Assembly: GCA_044372405.1 (NCBI GenBank)
Contig: JBILRW010000004.1
Location: forward strand, 7,788 to 71,787
From: CANGYM01 sp044372405
GTDB lineage: Bacteria > Pseudomonadota > Alphaproteobacteria > JAJTHO01 > CANGYM01
Reading direction: 5' to 3'
Length of the DNA: 64,000 nucleotides
The stretch's first letter is position 1. Each line of letters starts with the position of its first letter. Made by a program: the position numbers and the translations under genes. Positions 8,756 through 17,963 of the stretch are shown one piece after another. The notes beneath the pieces are model-generated. The model saw only the letters and a program-made list of their open reading frames with translations, was not told the DNA's origin and did no database searches.

Positions 8756-8874
8756 GGAGGACGGAGGACAGAAGACCGAGGACGGAATTTGTTTTGATCC
8801 TTTCAAGTGTTCAAAGGAATCTTTCCGCCCCTCCTCTGTCTTCTGTCCTCTGTCCTCCGTCCTGTCCTCCGTCC
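8756..8874. repeat. 7-nt inverted arrays (GGAGGAC family) forming a hairpin
   Basis: The left arm (8756-8786) is about four units of GGAGGAC/AGAAGAC type. The right arm (8831-8874) is the complement of about six such units. The spacer is ~45 bp. The unit differs in sequence from the GTGACAG family but has the same 7-nt length and inverted layout. It sits between argS and tyrS and could act as a terminator-like structure. Confidence 0.85.
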
Positions 8875-8910
8875 TTGCATCCCTAAAAAATGCTGATAGA
8901 CTCGGGGCTT

Positions 8911-10128
8911 ATGACACAGTATAACTCTTCTTTTTTAAAAACGTTGCACGGGCGTGGTTTGCTGCAGGATGGGGCGGGGCTGCCGGAGCTGGATGAGCGG
9001 CTGAAAAGCCCTGGCCAGCGGGCGTATATTGGGTTTGACTGCACGGCGGATTGTTTGCACGTCGGCAGTTTGCTGCCCGTGATTTTGCTGCGGCATTTTC
9101 ATGGGGCGGGGCATACGCCCATTGTTTTGTTTGGGGGCGGGACGACGAAAATCGGGGATCCTTCGGGAAAAGACACCGCCCGCCAGCTGCTGGATCATGA
9201 CACCATCCAAAAAAACAAGGCCGGCATTATGGCCGTGATTCATCGTTTGGTGCCGGGGCTAACCCCGGAAACCGTGGTGGATAATGCCGATTGGCTGGGG
9301 GGACTGGGCTATATTGATTTTCTGCGCGATATTGGCCCGCATTTTTCCATTAACCGGATGCTGACCTTTGATAGTGTTCGCTTAAGGCTGGAGCGTGAAC
9401 AGACGCTCAGTTTTTTAGAATTTAACTATATGCTGCTGCAATCCTATGATTTTTGGCACTTGTTTAAAACCAAGAATTGCATCCTGCAAATGGGGGGATC
9501 GGATCAATGGGGCAATATGATTTCGGGTGTGGATTTGATCCGGCGGCTGGAGGGGAAAACCGCCCACGCCCTGACGGTGCCCCTGCTGACCACCGCCAGC
9601 GGGGCCAAGATGGGCAAAACGGCGGATGGGGCGGTGTGGTTGTCGGCTGAAAAGACCTCCCCCTATGATTTTTGGCAGTACTGGCGAAATACAGAGGACG
9701 CCGATGTGGGGAAATTCCTGCGGTTTTTTACGACGCTTCCCCTGGAGGACATTGATGATCTGACCAAGGCCGGCGGTGCGTCGCTGAATGCCGCCAAAAT
9801 CCGCCTGGCCACGGAAGTGACAACGTTGTGTCATGGGGAAGGGGTGGCGCTGTCTGCGGCAGAAACGGCGCAAAAGACCTTTTCCGGCGGGGGGCTGGGG
9901 GAGGATATTCCCACGCTGGCCGTCCAGGGCACAGTGACGGTGATGGATTTGCTTGTGAACGCTCACTTCTGTTCCAGTCGGGGGGAAGCCAAGCGGTTGA
10001 TCGAACAAGGCGGCGTGAAAATAGGCGGCAGCACGGTGGGCGATGTGAACGCCAAGGTTGAGCCCTCGTCTGAGCCCCTGCCCCTTCAGGTGGGCAAAAA
10101 AAAACATGCTCGTGTTGTATGGCACTAA
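8911..10128 (+). CDS. tyrS: Tyrosyl-tRNA synthetase
   Basis: TyrRS charges tRNA-Tyr. The 405-residue protein has the class Ic catalytic core with YIGFDCTADCLHVGSLLP (HIGH-type HVGS), GGGTTKIGDPSGK, QMGGSDQWGN for tyrosine binding, and KMGKT as the KMSKS loop. It ends in an S4 RNA-binding domain (FCSSRGEAKRLIEQGGVKIG). The start at 8911 (MTQYNSSFL) fits the family better than an upstream in-frame ATG at 8890 that lies at the edge of the repeat. The 3' end overlaps pyrF by 10 bp. Confidence 0.96.
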   Translation: MTQYNSSFLKTLHGRGLLQDGAGLPELDERLKSPGQRAYIGFDCTADCLHVGSLLPVILLRHFHGAGHTPIVLFGGGTTKIGDPSGKDTARQLLDHDTIQKNKAGIMAVIHRLVPGLTPETVVDNADWLGGLGYIDFLRDIGPHFSINRMLTFDSVRLRLEREQTLSFLEFNYMLLQSYDFWHLFKTKNCILQMGGSDQWGNMISGVDLIRRLEGKTAHALTVPLLTTASGAKMGKTADGAVWLSAEKTSPYDFWQYWRNTEDADVGKFLRFFTTLPLEDIDDLTKAGGASLNAAKIRLATEVTTLCHGEGVALSAAETAQKTFSGGGLGEDIPTLAVQGTVTVMDLLVNAHFCSSRGEAKRLIEQGGVKIGGSTVGDVNAKVEPSSEPLPLQVGKKKHARVVWH

Positions 10129-10823
10129 CCCCCCTTCCCATTTTTCTGGCCCTGGATGATCCCGATTGGGATTTGGGGCATGTGCGCCGTATGGCCAGCC
10201 AGATTGTGGGGGTGAAGCTGGGCATGGCCTTTTTTTATCGCCTGGGGCCGGCGGGGGTGGCCGCCCTGCAGGAAGTGAACGTTCCCTTATTTCTGGATGT
10301 CAAGGTCCATGACATTCCCAACACGGCGGCGGCGGCGGTGCGGGCCCTTACCGCGCTGGGGGCATCTTATATGACCCTGCATGCGGCCGGGGGGGGCGAT
10401 ATGCTGCGGGCCGCGCGCCAGGCGGCGGATGAAGAGGCGGACAGCCTGGCCCTGCCCCGTCCCAAGCTGCTGGGCGTGACGGTGCTGACCAGTATGGATC
10501 AAACGGCCCTGTCCACCGTGGGCGTTCACGGGCCCCTGATTCACCAAGTCCGCCGCCTGGCGGACATCAGCGTGGATGCGGGATTGGACGGCATCGTGTG
10601 TTCCGCCATGGATTTGGGGGCGCTGTCCCTGCCGGAGGATTTTTTGGCCGTTACCCCCGGCATTCGTTTGCCGGGCATGCCCCTGGACGATCAAGTCCGC
10701 ACCATGACCCCGGGGGAGGCCCTAACGGCCGGCGCAACGCACTTGGTCATGGGCCGGCCGTTGCTGCGAGCGACGGATCCGCTGAAGGTTCTCTCTGAGA
10801 TTCGGCAGGATATGGGGCTATGA
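10119..10823 (+). CDS. pyrF: Orotidine-5'-phosphate decarboxylase
   Basis: PyrF decarboxylates OMP to UMP, the last step of de novo pyrimidine synthesis. The 234-residue TIM barrel has the catalytic KxxD signature in FLDVKVHDIPNT and the phosphate-binding end GATHLVMGRP. It overlaps tyrS upstream by 10 bp and trpF downstream by 4 bp (ATGA), so tyrS-pyrF-trpF-hemB form one tightly packed operon. Confidence 0.96.
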   Translation: MALTPLPIFLALDDPDWDLGHVRRMASQIVGVKLGMAFFYRLGPAGVAALQEVNVPLFLDVKVHDIPNTAAAAVRALTALGASYMTLHAAGGGDMLRAARQAADEEADSLALPRPKLLGVTVLTSMDQTALSTVGVHGPLIHQVRRLADISVDAGLDGIVCSAMDLGALSLPEDFLAVTPGIRLPGMPLDDQVRTMTPGEALTAGATHLVMGRPLLRATDPLKVLSEIRQDMGL

Positions 10824-11437
10824 CCAAAATTAAATTTTGCGGCCTGACCCGCACGTCGGATATTCTGTTGGCCCGGGATTTGGGTGTGGATTATGTGGGC
10901 CTGGTGTTTTATCCGCCGTCACCCCGGGCGGTTTCCTTAATCACAGCGGCGCATTTGGCCAGCGTGGCCCGGGCCTGTGGTATAAGCGTTGTGTCCCTGA
11001 CGGTGAATGCGGCCCCTGCCCTTTATGAAGCCATCGCGGCCCTGGTTAAGCCCGATTTATGGCAACTGCATGGGGATGAAAGTGAACAAACGATCACTCA
11101 CATAAAAAAAGCCTTTGGCAGGCCCGTGATTAAAGCCATCGCCGTGGCCATGAAAGCCGATATTCCCGCCCATACATCGGCTGATTTTTTGTTGTTTGAT
11201 GCCAAGCCCACCCCCGCCGATACCCTGCCCGGGGGGAATGGGCGGGGGTTTGATGTGACGGTTTTAAAAAATGTGAACGTTCCCTTTTTTCTGGCCGGGG
11301 GACTCACCCCCGATACTGTGGGAAGCCTTTGTGAGCGCGTGCATCCCTTTGCCGTGGATGTGTCCAGTGGGATTGAAACCGTGCGGGGGATTAAGAATCC
11401 TGAAAAAATGAAGGCGTTTGTGAGGGGGGTGTCATGA
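10820..11437 (+). CDS. trpF: Phosphoribosylanthranilate isomerase
   Basis: TrpF isomerises phosphoribosylanthranilate in tryptophan synthesis. The 205-residue TIM barrel begins with IKFCGLTR, carrying the catalytic Cys. It has the WQLHGDES strand and ends with DVSSGIE and KNPEKMKAFV. It is joined by 4-bp overlaps to pyrF and hemB. trpB and trpA, often its neighbours, are not in the window. Confidence 0.96.
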   Translation: MTKIKFCGLTRTSDILLARDLGVDYVGLVFYPPSPRAVSLITAAHLASVARACGISVVSLTVNAAPALYEAIAALVKPDLWQLHGDESEQTITHIKKAFGRPVIKAIAVAMKADIPAHTSADFLLFDAKPTPADTLPGGNGRGFDVTVLKNVNVPFFLAGGLTPDTVGSLCERVHPFAVDVSSGIETVRGIKNPEKMKAFVRGVS

Positions 11438-12441
11438 CCTTCCCCGCCCTGCGCCTGCGCCGCCTGCGATCTTCCCCCGCCATGCGGGATTTGGTGCAGG
11501 AGGTCCGATTGCATCCCAGCGATTTGATTCAGCCCTATTTTGTTCATGATTATGATGATGACGCCCCCATTGCCAGTTTGCCCGGACAGTGGCGTTTGAG
11601 TTTAACATCCGTATGTGAGCGTTCACGCACATTTTATGATCACGGCGGGCGGGCGGTGTTGTTGTTTCCGGTGGTGGGGGCGTCCCTGAAGGATGACGTG
11701 GGGTCGGAGTCCCTGAATCCAAACACGCTGCATGCCCGCGCCGTGGCTGCCGTTAAGGCGGCGGTGCCAGAACTGCTGGTCATGGCCGATGTGGCCCTGG
11801 ATCCCTATACCCGTCATGGTCATGATGGCCTTTTGGATGATGCGGGGGATGTGGATAATGATGCAACGATTGAGGCGTTAATCGGTCAGGCCCTGGTCCT
11901 GGCCCGGGCCGGCGTGGATGTCATCGCCCCGTCGGATATGATGGATGGACGCATTGGGGCGTTAAGAGCGGCCCTGGATGATGCCGGGTTTTCGGGGGTT
12001 TCGTTATTATCGTATACGGCCAAGTTTGCGTCCCATTTGTACGGACCCTTTCGGGATGCGGTGGGCAGTGGGGGGGCGCTGAAGGGTGATAAAAAAACCT
12101 ATCAAATGAACCCCGCCAACGCGGGGGAGGCCCTGCGGGAGGCCGCCGAAGATATCGCCGAAGGCGCGGACATGCTGATGGTTAAGCCCGCCACGTGGTA
12201 TTTGGACGTTTTGTATCGTATCCGCCAAAGCACCGATGTGCCCGTGCTGGCCTATCACGTCAGCGGGGAATATGCCATGCTCCATGCCCTGGCGCAGCAA
12301 ACGGGAACGCCGTTTCAGGCCCTTTATCACGAAGCCCTGCTGTCCATCAAACGCGCCGGCGCCCGGGGGATTGTCACTTATGGGGCGGAGGATGTGGTGG
12401 GAGAAGTAAAGAGTGCCCTATGCCCAATATCCCGGCGATAA
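11434..12441 (+). CDS. hemB: Delta-aminolevulinic acid dehydratase (porphobilinogen synthase)
   Basis: HemB condenses two 5-aminolevulinates to porphobilinogen. The 335-residue protein has both active-site lysines, in SYTAKFASHLYGP and DMLMVKPATWY. The metal site reads DVALDPYTRHGHDG: aspartates and alanine replace the cysteines of zinc-type enzymes, as in Mg-dependent HemB of many alphaproteobacteria and pseudomonads. Its last 64 bp overlap the end of purD on the other strand. Confidence 0.96.
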   Translation: MTFPALRLRRLRSSPAMRDLVQEVRLHPSDLIQPYFVHDYDDDAPIASLPGQWRLSLTSVCERSRTFYDHGGRAVLLFPVVGASLKDDVGSESLNPNTLHARAVAAVKAAVPELLVMADVALDPYTRHGHDGLLDDAGDVDNDATIEALIGQALVLARAGVDVIAPSDMMDGRIGALRAALDDAGFSGVSLLSYTAKFASHLYGPFRDAVGSGGALKGDKKTYQMNPANAGEALREAAEDIAEGADMLMVKPATWYLDVLYRIRQSTDVPVLAYHVSGEYAMLHALAQQTGTPFQALYHEALLSIKRAGARGIVTYGAEDVVGEVKSALCPISRR

Positions 12442-13664
12442 AACCCGTCGGGCCAGTTAACTTGGCCAGCGGCTTGATAAGCCAGATCCCGGGCCTGAAC
12501 CAACGTATCCCCCACGCCCACAAGGGATAAAACGCGGCCGCCGTGGGCCCGTAGCGTACCGTCCGCGTCCCGCCGCGTGGCGGCGTGAAAAAGATGCGTA
12601 TTGTGGCCATCTGTATCAGGCAAGGAAAAAATTTCCGTGCCCGTGGGATGATCCCCGGGATATCCCCGGGTGGCCATGACAACGCACAGGGCATGACGGG
12701 GGGACAGGCGGATCGTGTGTTGATCCAGCGTTTTAACGGCGCAGGCGTAAAGGAGGGGGACGATATCTTGGTCAATTAAGGGCATTAACACCTGGCATTC
12801 CGGGTCCCCAAAACGGGCGTTAAATTCAATGATGGAGGGTCCGTCCTTCGTCATCATCAGCCCCGCATACAAAACCCCCTGAAAGGGACAGCCGCGCCGC
12901 ACCATGGCATCCGCCACGGGCTGAATGATGGTTTTCATAATATGATCGACATCCGCAGACCCCAGCACCGGCGCCGGGGCATAGGCCCCCATGCCCCCCG
13001 TGTTGGGGCCCAGGTCCCCATCGAAAACACGCTTGTGATCCTGGGCATGACCGATATAGCGTGTTGTTTTTCCATCACACAGGGCAAAAAGGCTGACCTC
13101 TTCCCCGTCCAAAAACGTTTCGATGACCACGCGCGATCCGGCCTCCCCAAAGCATCGATCGCCCATCATGGATGTGAGGGCTTCTTTGGCGTCTTGCCCC
13201 GTTTGGGCAATGACAACCCCCTTTCCTGCCGCCAGGCCATCGGCCTTAATCACCACGGGCAAGGGGGCTGCGCCGGCGTAGCTGAGGGCCGCCGAAAGAT
13301 CTGTAAAGGTTTCATAGCGAGCGGTGGGCACGCCGGCCTCGGCACAAATGGATTTCATGAAGGCTTTGGAGCTTTCCAGCTGCGCCGCCGCCTGGCTGGG
13401 GCCGAAAACGGGATAGCCGGCGCTTCTGAGTTTATCGGACAAGCCCGCGGCCAGGGGTTTTTCGGGTCCAATGACCACAAAATCAACGGCGCGGTCTTGG
13501 CAAAAGGTGAGCACCGCCCCATGATCGTCGGGATTCAGGACCACGGAGGAGGCAATGCCGGCATTCCCCGGGGCCGTCCACAGGTGATCACACAAGGGAG
13601 AGGTGGATAGTTTCCAGGCCAGGGCGTGTTCCCGGGCCCCGCCGCCGATTAAAAGGATGTTCAT
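12378..13664 (-). CDS. purD: Phosphoribosylamine--glycine ligase
   Basis: PurD joins glycine to phosphoribosylamine with ATP in purine synthesis. The 428-residue ATP-grasp protein begins MNILLIGGGAREHALAWKL, continues with VVIGPEKPLAAGL and VVIKADGLAAGKGV, and has EFNARFGDPE as the metal-binding motif. The frame ends 64 bp inside the convergent hemB. The C-terminal tail after RRDIGHRAL (FTSPTTSSAP) is read from that overlap and is probably not conserved. Confidence 0.96.
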   Translation of the reverse strand: MNILLIGGGAREHALAWKLSTSPLCDHLWTAPGNAGIASSVVLNPDDHGAVLTFCQDRAVDFVVIGPEKPLAAGLSDKLRSAGYPVFGPSQAAAQLESSKAFMKSICAEAGVPTARYETFTDLSAALSYAGAAPLPVVIKADGLAAGKGVVIAQTGQDAKEALTSMMGDRCFGEAGSRVVIETFLDGEEVSLFALCDGKTTRYIGHAQDHKRVFDGDLGPNTGGMGAYAPAPVLGSADVDHIMKTIIQPVADAMVRRGCPFQGVLYAGLMMTKDGPSIIEFNARFGDPECQVLMPLIDQDIVPLLYACAVKTLDQHTIRLSPRHALCVVMATRGYPGDHPTGTEIFSLPDTDGHNTHLFHAATRRDADGTLRAHGGRVLSLVGVGDTLVQARDLAYQAAGQVNWPDGFYRRDIGHRALFTSPTTSSAP

Positions 13665-13742
13665 GAAGTGAACTTTCTATACAAGATATTTATATCTGTG
13701 GTATACCCCTGTTTTGAGTGAGAAACAAGCCAAGGTTCCCAA

Positions 13743-14231
13743 ATGAATCGCAGTATCATTGAAACCCTGCTCGGCGCGGCCGTTTTGTTGGTGGCGGGGT
13801 ATTTTTTGTTTTTTGCCTATCAGCACAGCGATGTGGGGCGCGGCGGGGCAGGGTATCCCTTAAAGGCCACGTTTGAGCGCGTCAATGGCCTGGCGCTGGG
13901 CGCCGATGTGCGCATCAGCGGGATTAAGGTTGGCATCATCAGCGATATGCAGCTGGACACCAAAACCTTTTTGGCCACCATTACGTTGAATTTAAAAAAC
14001 AACATTACCCTGTCGGATGATACGGTGGCGGAGATCACGTCCGATGGATTGTTTGGGGGCAGTTATCTGGCCCTGAATCCTGGGGGGTCTGATAAAACCT
14101 TAAAGGCCGGTGATGCCCTGACCTATACCCAGTCCCCGGCGACGTTTTCTGAGTTGATTACGAAATTTATGCTATCCTCAAAAGACGATAAGGACAAAGA
14201 AGACGATAAAAAAACGCCCCAACCCCAATGA
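13743..14231 (+). CDS. mlaD: MlaD-type outer-membrane lipid transport protein (MCE domain)
   Basis: MlaD is the periplasmic hexameric MCE component of the Mla phospholipid transporter. The 162-residue protein has one N-terminal membrane anchor (TLLGAAVLLVAGYFLFFAY), then an MCE domain (YPLKATFERVNGLALGADVR through SDGLFGGSYLALNPGG), and a Lys/Asp-rich hydrophilic tail. The other mla genes are absent here. It is followed at once by the DUF2155 gene, a pairing that is common in alphaproteobacteria. Confidence 0.93.
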   Translation: MNRSIIETLLGAAVLLVAGYFLFFAYQHSDVGRGGAGYPLKATFERVNGLALGADVRISGIKVGIISDMQLDTKTFLATITLNLKNNITLSDDTVAEITSDGLFGGSYLALNPGGSDKTLKAGDALTYTQSPATFSELITKFMLSSKDDKDKEDDKKTPQPQ

Positions 14232-14238
14232 GGTGATG

Positions 14239-14901
14239 ATGGCCAAGGGATTTTATAAAGCCTGTGGGGCACCTCTATTAGCCGTCATTGCGAGCGCAGC
14301 GAAGCAATCCAGAAAGGCTGCTGTTCCCGGAAACCCTGGATTGCTTCGTCGCGTTGCTCCTTACAATGACGAAAAATTGGGGTTATTATGTAGAGGTTTT
14401 GAGCTGATTTTGCGCTGGACTCTTTTTTCTTGGCTATTGTTTTTTATGGTGATTGTTTCGCCGGCCCGGGGGGAGGATATTCCCGTGAGTGACACCCCTG
14501 ATGCGGCTGCCCCGCCCCCCCCTGCCCTGTCTGTTGCGGAGCCTGTTGCCGCTGAAGAGCCTTCGATGCCGGAATTATCCCCCCCGGGTCCTGCCCCCAT
14601 GGACACCAAACATATTGCGGTGCTGCAGGCCCTGGATAAAGTGACGGGCCGGATTCATGTTCTGAATGTTCCTGTGGATCAGCCGGCGCAGTTTGTATCC
14701 TTGGCCATTGATGTGCGGAGTTGCCGGAAAAGTTTGCCGGAGGATTCCCCCGAATCCGCCGCGTTTTTAGAGATTGAAGAAACCACCCCCAAGGGCGAAA
14801 AAAGGCCGGTGTTTTCGGGGTGGATGTTTGCCTCTTCCCCGGCGGTTTCGGCCATGGAACACCCGATGTTTGATGTGTGGGTGGTGGAATGTCGGGATTA
14901 A
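14239..14901 (+). CDS. DUF2155-family exported protein with an in-frame palindromic insertion
   Basis: The C-terminal ~95 residues (AVLQALDKVTGRIHVLNVPV ... FVSLAIDVRSCRK ... FSGWMFASSPAVSAMEHP ... DVWVVECRD) match the alphaproteobacterial DUF2155 domain, whose function is unknown. The ATG at 14239 has a good ribosome site (GAGG). Translation from it runs through element A copy 3, adding about 42 residues before the hydrophobic signal segment (RWTLFSWLLFFMVIVSP). An in-frame TTG at 14410, after the repeat, would give a normal signal peptide. Without the insert the N-terminus would have read MAKGFYKAC joined to RGFELILRW. Either the cell makes an unusually long signal region or it starts at TTG. 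Confidence 0.8.
   Translation: MAKGFYKACGAPLLAVIASAAKQSRKAAVPGNPGLLRRVAPYNDEKLGLLCRGFELILRWTLFSWLLFFMVIVSPARGEDIPVSDTPDAAAPPPPALSVAEPVAAEEPSMPELSPPGPAPMDTKHIAVLQALDKVTGRIHVLNVPVDQPAQFVSLAIDVRSCRKSLPEDSPESAAFLEIEETTPKGEKRPVFSGWMFASSPAVSAMEHPMFDVWVVECRD
14271..14397. repeat. Element A, copy 3 (type-2 ends), inside a coding sequence
   Basis: A palindrome with ends ACCTCTATTA and TATGTAGAGGT and the usual CGTCATTGCGAGCGCAGCG core. It is open in the frame of the DUF2155 gene. Confidence 0.92.
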
Positions 14902-14920
14902 CCCCCAGAAAGGAAGCGTC

Positions 14921-16297
14921 ATGAAAGTCCTGATTTGTGGGGCCGGACAGGTCGGTTACAGCATTGCCCAGTACCTTTCCAAGGAAGACAACGATATTAC
15001 CGTGATTGATCATAACGAGGATATGATTGATCGCATCAACAATACGCTGGAAGTGCGGGCTTTGTTAGGGCATGCGTCCCACCCCGATGTCATGGAAAAG
15101 GCAGGCGCGGAAGAGGCAGAGCTTCTGATTGCCGTCACCCATTCCGATGAGGTCAATATTGTGGCCTGTCAAATGGCCCACAGTTTGTTTTCCATTCCCC
15201 GGAAAATTGCGCGCTTGCGGGCCCAAAGTTATTTGATTCCGGCCTTTTCCCATATTTACCGGGGCAGTGATGTGCCCATTGATGTGATTATTTCCCCCGA
15301 AAAAGAAGTGGCCCATGCCATCAGTGAATTTTTGGCGGTACCGGGGGCCTTTGAGGTTGAAATGCTGGCAGAGGGTCAGGTGGCGTTTTTGGGTATTACC
15401 TGTGAAGCCAGCGCCCCGATCTTGCATGTTCCCTTTCGTCAAATGGCGTCCCTGTTTCCCGATTTGCATCTGCGGATTGTGGCCGTTCAGCGGGGGGGGC
15501 GTTTTTTTGTGCCCCATGGGGATCATCAGTTATTGCCGCAGGATCAGGCCTATATCGTGACGGGGACCAAGTCTTTGCGGCGTGTGTTAAAATTATTCGA
15601 TCATGAATCCCCCGAATCCCGCCGTCTGGTCATTGCCGGTGCGGGCAATGTGTGTCGTTTCCTGGTGCAAAAAATCCACCAGGACCATCCCCACATTGAT
15701 GCCAAAGTCATTGAATGGAATCGGGACATTGCGGAGGATTTTGCCCGCACCTTTCCCCATGTGAGTATTTTTAACGGTGATGCCCTGGATCAGGAAATTC
15801 TAAACGAGGCCGATATTACCAAGGCCGATACCTATGTCGCCATTACCGATGATGATGAGGCCAATATCCTGAGCAGCCTGCTGGCCCGTCGTTTGGGATC
15901 GTCCAAGGCGTTGGCGCTGGTCAATAGCTTAAGTTATGAGCCCCTCATCAGTTCGCTGGGGATTGATTCGGTGGTGAATCCCCGCGCCATTACGGTGTCC
16001 AAGATTTTGCAATACGTTCGGCGCGGTCACATCCACAAAATCCATTCCATCGGCCAGGGCTTTGGGGAAATTATCGAGGCTGATGCCATTGAAAAATCAG
16101 ACATGGTGGGCAAGCGTCTTCAGGATGTTTATTTGCCCCGCGATACCTTGCTGGCCGCCATTGTTCGGCAAAATCATGTCATTGTCCCCAACCGTCAAAC
16201 CCAGATTCTGGCCGGGGATCGCCTGATCATGTTTGTCCCCAAGGGGGCTATTCGTGCCATTGAGTATGCCTTGGCGGCGAAGACGGCGTATTTTTAG
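14921..16297 (+). CDS. trkA: Trk potassium transport regulator TrkA
   Basis: TrkA is the cytosolic NAD-binding gating subunit of Trk K+ channels. The 458-residue protein holds two RCK modules. The first starts MKVLICGAGQVGYSIAQYL with acidic VIDHNEDMIDRI; the second has LVIAGAGNVCRFLVQKI. Each is followed by a TrkA-C domain. The start at 14921 has AAGGA upstream; the longer open frame runs back through the DUF2155 gene and is not used. trkH is not in the window. Confidence 0.95.
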   Translation: MKVLICGAGQVGYSIAQYLSKEDNDITVIDHNEDMIDRINNTLEVRALLGHASHPDVMEKAGAEEAELLIAVTHSDEVNIVACQMAHSLFSIPRKIARLRAQSYLIPAFSHIYRGSDVPIDVIISPEKEVAHAISEFLAVPGAFEVEMLAEGQVAFLGITCEASAPILHVPFRQMASLFPDLHLRIVAVQRGGRFFVPHGDHQLLPQDQAYIVTGTKSLRRVLKLFDHESPESRRLVIAGAGNVCRFLVQKIHQDHPHIDAKVIEWNRDIAEDFARTFPHVSIFNGDALDQEILNEADITKADTYVAITDDDEANILSSLLARRLGSSKALALVNSLSYEPLISSLGIDSVVNPRAITVSKILQYVRRGHIHKIHSIGQGFGEIIEADAIEKSDMVGKRLQDVYLPRDTLLAAIVRQNHVIVPNRQTQILAGDRLIMFVPKGAIRAIEYALAAKTAYF

Positions 16298-16304
16298 GCC
16301 CCGT

Positions 16305-16640
16305 TGGGTCAGAAAAGGCGGGGTCGGGGCAGCAGGATTTGTCCCCCGGGTCAAGGGCGAGACGCCAAAAAAGTTGCGTAGCAAAGCCCCGAAGGGGCGG
16401 TCTTTTTTGGTGCGAGGCGAAGCGGACCCTTGAGGCGGGGGACAAATTCTGCTGGGTGGGAGCCTTTTCCTTGTGGGCCGAACGCGGCTCCCGCCCCCAC
16501 ATTCAGGTAACAGGTATCAGGTTGCAGGTAACAGAAAACCCCGTCCTCTGGGGCTTGTTATTTCAAGGATACGTCTTGCTCTACTTTTTTTCCTGTCACC
16601 TGTCACCTGTCACCTGTCACCTGATTCACCCCGCCACGTT
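16305..16640. repeat. Composite structured element, copy 1
   Basis: A ~335-bp element shared with 37250-37580. Part 1 is a long hairpin: GGATTTGTCCCCCGG pairs with GGCGGGGGACAAATT, with inner stems GCCAAAAAAG/CTTTTTTGG and GCCCC/GGGGC. Part 2 is a GGGAGCC/GGCTCCC hairpin. Part 3 is inverted CAGGTAA/TCACCTG 7-nt arrays (16505-16538 and 16592-16623) around a ~55-bp spacer. The outer ends AAAAGGCGGGG and CCCCGCCACGTTT are inverted repeats. It fills the trkA-icd gap; no gene is seen in it. Confidence 0.85.
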
Positions 16641-16738
16641 TCTGAAAAAAAACCGCTTGTCTTTCCGCAAGACTTTCTCAACATCTTTGCTATAAAGTGG
16701 GGGGCAACACCCGCATCGCCACAACCAAGGACTGTATT

Positions 16739-17956
16739 ATGAAAAAAATTATCGTAAAAAACCCCATCGTGGAAATGGATGGCGATGAGATGGCCCGTGT
16801 GATGTGGGATTTGATTAAGGAAAAGCTGATTCATCCCTATTTGGATTTGCCCATTGATTATTATGATTTATCCATTCAGTCCCGGGATGCGAGCCATGAC
16901 CAGATTACCATTGATTCGGCCCTGGCGACGCAAAAGCACGGTGTGGCCATTAAATGTGCCACCATTACGGCGGATGAGGCCCGGGTGGCGGAGTTTGGCT
17001 TAAAAAAAATGTGGGCCTCTCCCAACGGCACCATTCGGAATATCCTGGGCGGGACGGTGTTTCGGGAACCCATTATTATTAAAAATGTTCCCCGTTTGGT
17101 CCCTGGTTGGACCCACCCCATTGCCATTGGCCGTCATGCCTTTGGGGATCAGTATAAGGCCACGGATTTTGTGGTGCCCTCTGCCGGAACGCTCACCATT
17201 ACCTTCACCCCCAAAGACGGCAAAGGCGAGGTGATTTCCCACAAAGTGTACGATTTTGAATCCCCCGGCGTGGCCATGGCCATGTATAATCTGGATGATT
17301 CCATTCGGGGTTTTGCCCGGGCGTGTTTGAATTACGGCCTACATCGCGGTTGGCCGGTGTTTTTGTCCACCAAAAACACGATTTTAAAAAAATACGATGG
17401 CCGGTTTAAGGATATTTTTCAAGAAGTGTTTGAGGCGGATTTTAAAGATGGCTTTGCCGAAAAAAACATTACCTATCAACACCGTTTGATTGATGACATG
17501 GTGGCATCGGCCCTGCGGTGGGATGGGAATTTTGTGTGGGCGTGTAAAAACTATGACGGGGACGTGCAGTCGGATTCTGTGGCCCAGGGGTTTGGGTCTT
17601 TGGGACTCATGACCTCCATTTTAATGACACCCGATGGAAAAACCGTGGAAAGCGAAGCCGCCCACGGCACCGTCACCCGTCACTTTCGCCGGCACCAGCG
17701 GGGGGCGGAAACGTCCACGAACCCCATTGCCTCCATCTTTGCCTGGACCCGGGGCCTGTGGCATCGGGGTAAAATTGATGGTAACGCAGAACTGCAACGC
17801 TTCAGCCAAATCCTGGAACAAACCTGTGTGGATACGGTGGAAAATGGCGAAATGACCCGGGATATGGCGCTGTTGATCGGGGAAGGCCAAACCTGGCTGA
17901 GCACGCAAAACTTCATCGGGGCCATTGCCAGAAATTTTGAGAAAAAACTGGGGTAA
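16739..17956 (+). CDS. icd: NADP-dependent isocitrate dehydrogenase (eukaryote-like type)
   Basis: It oxidatively decarboxylates isocitrate to 2-oxoglutarate in the TCA cycle, making NADPH. The 405-residue protein begins MKKIIVKNPIVEMDGDEMAR, the pattern of the homodimeric subfamily found in alphaproteobacteria and eukaryotes. It contains WASPNGTIRNILGGTVFREP and the nucleotide site AAHGTVTRHFRRHQRG. The start at 16739 was chosen over an upstream in-frame GTG without family similarity. Confidence 0.96.
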   Translation: MKKIIVKNPIVEMDGDEMARVMWDLIKEKLIHPYLDLPIDYYDLSIQSRDASHDQITIDSALATQKHGVAIKCATITADEARVAEFGLKKMWASPNGTIRNILGGTVFREPIIIKNVPRLVPGWTHPIAIGRHAFGDQYKATDFVVPSAGTLTITFTPKDGKGEVISHKVYDFESPGVAMAMYNLDDSIRGFARACLNYGLHRGWPVFLSTKNTILKKYDGRFKDIFQEVFEADFKDGFAEKNITYQHRLIDDMVASALRWDGNFVWACKNYDGDVQSDSVAQGFGSLGLMTSILMTPDGKTVESEAAHGTVTRHFRRHQRGAETSTNPIASIFAWTRGLWHRGKIDGNAELQRFSQILEQTCVDTVENGEMTRDMALLIGEGQTWLSTQNFIGAIARNFEKKLG

Positions 17957-17963
17957 GGCAGGG

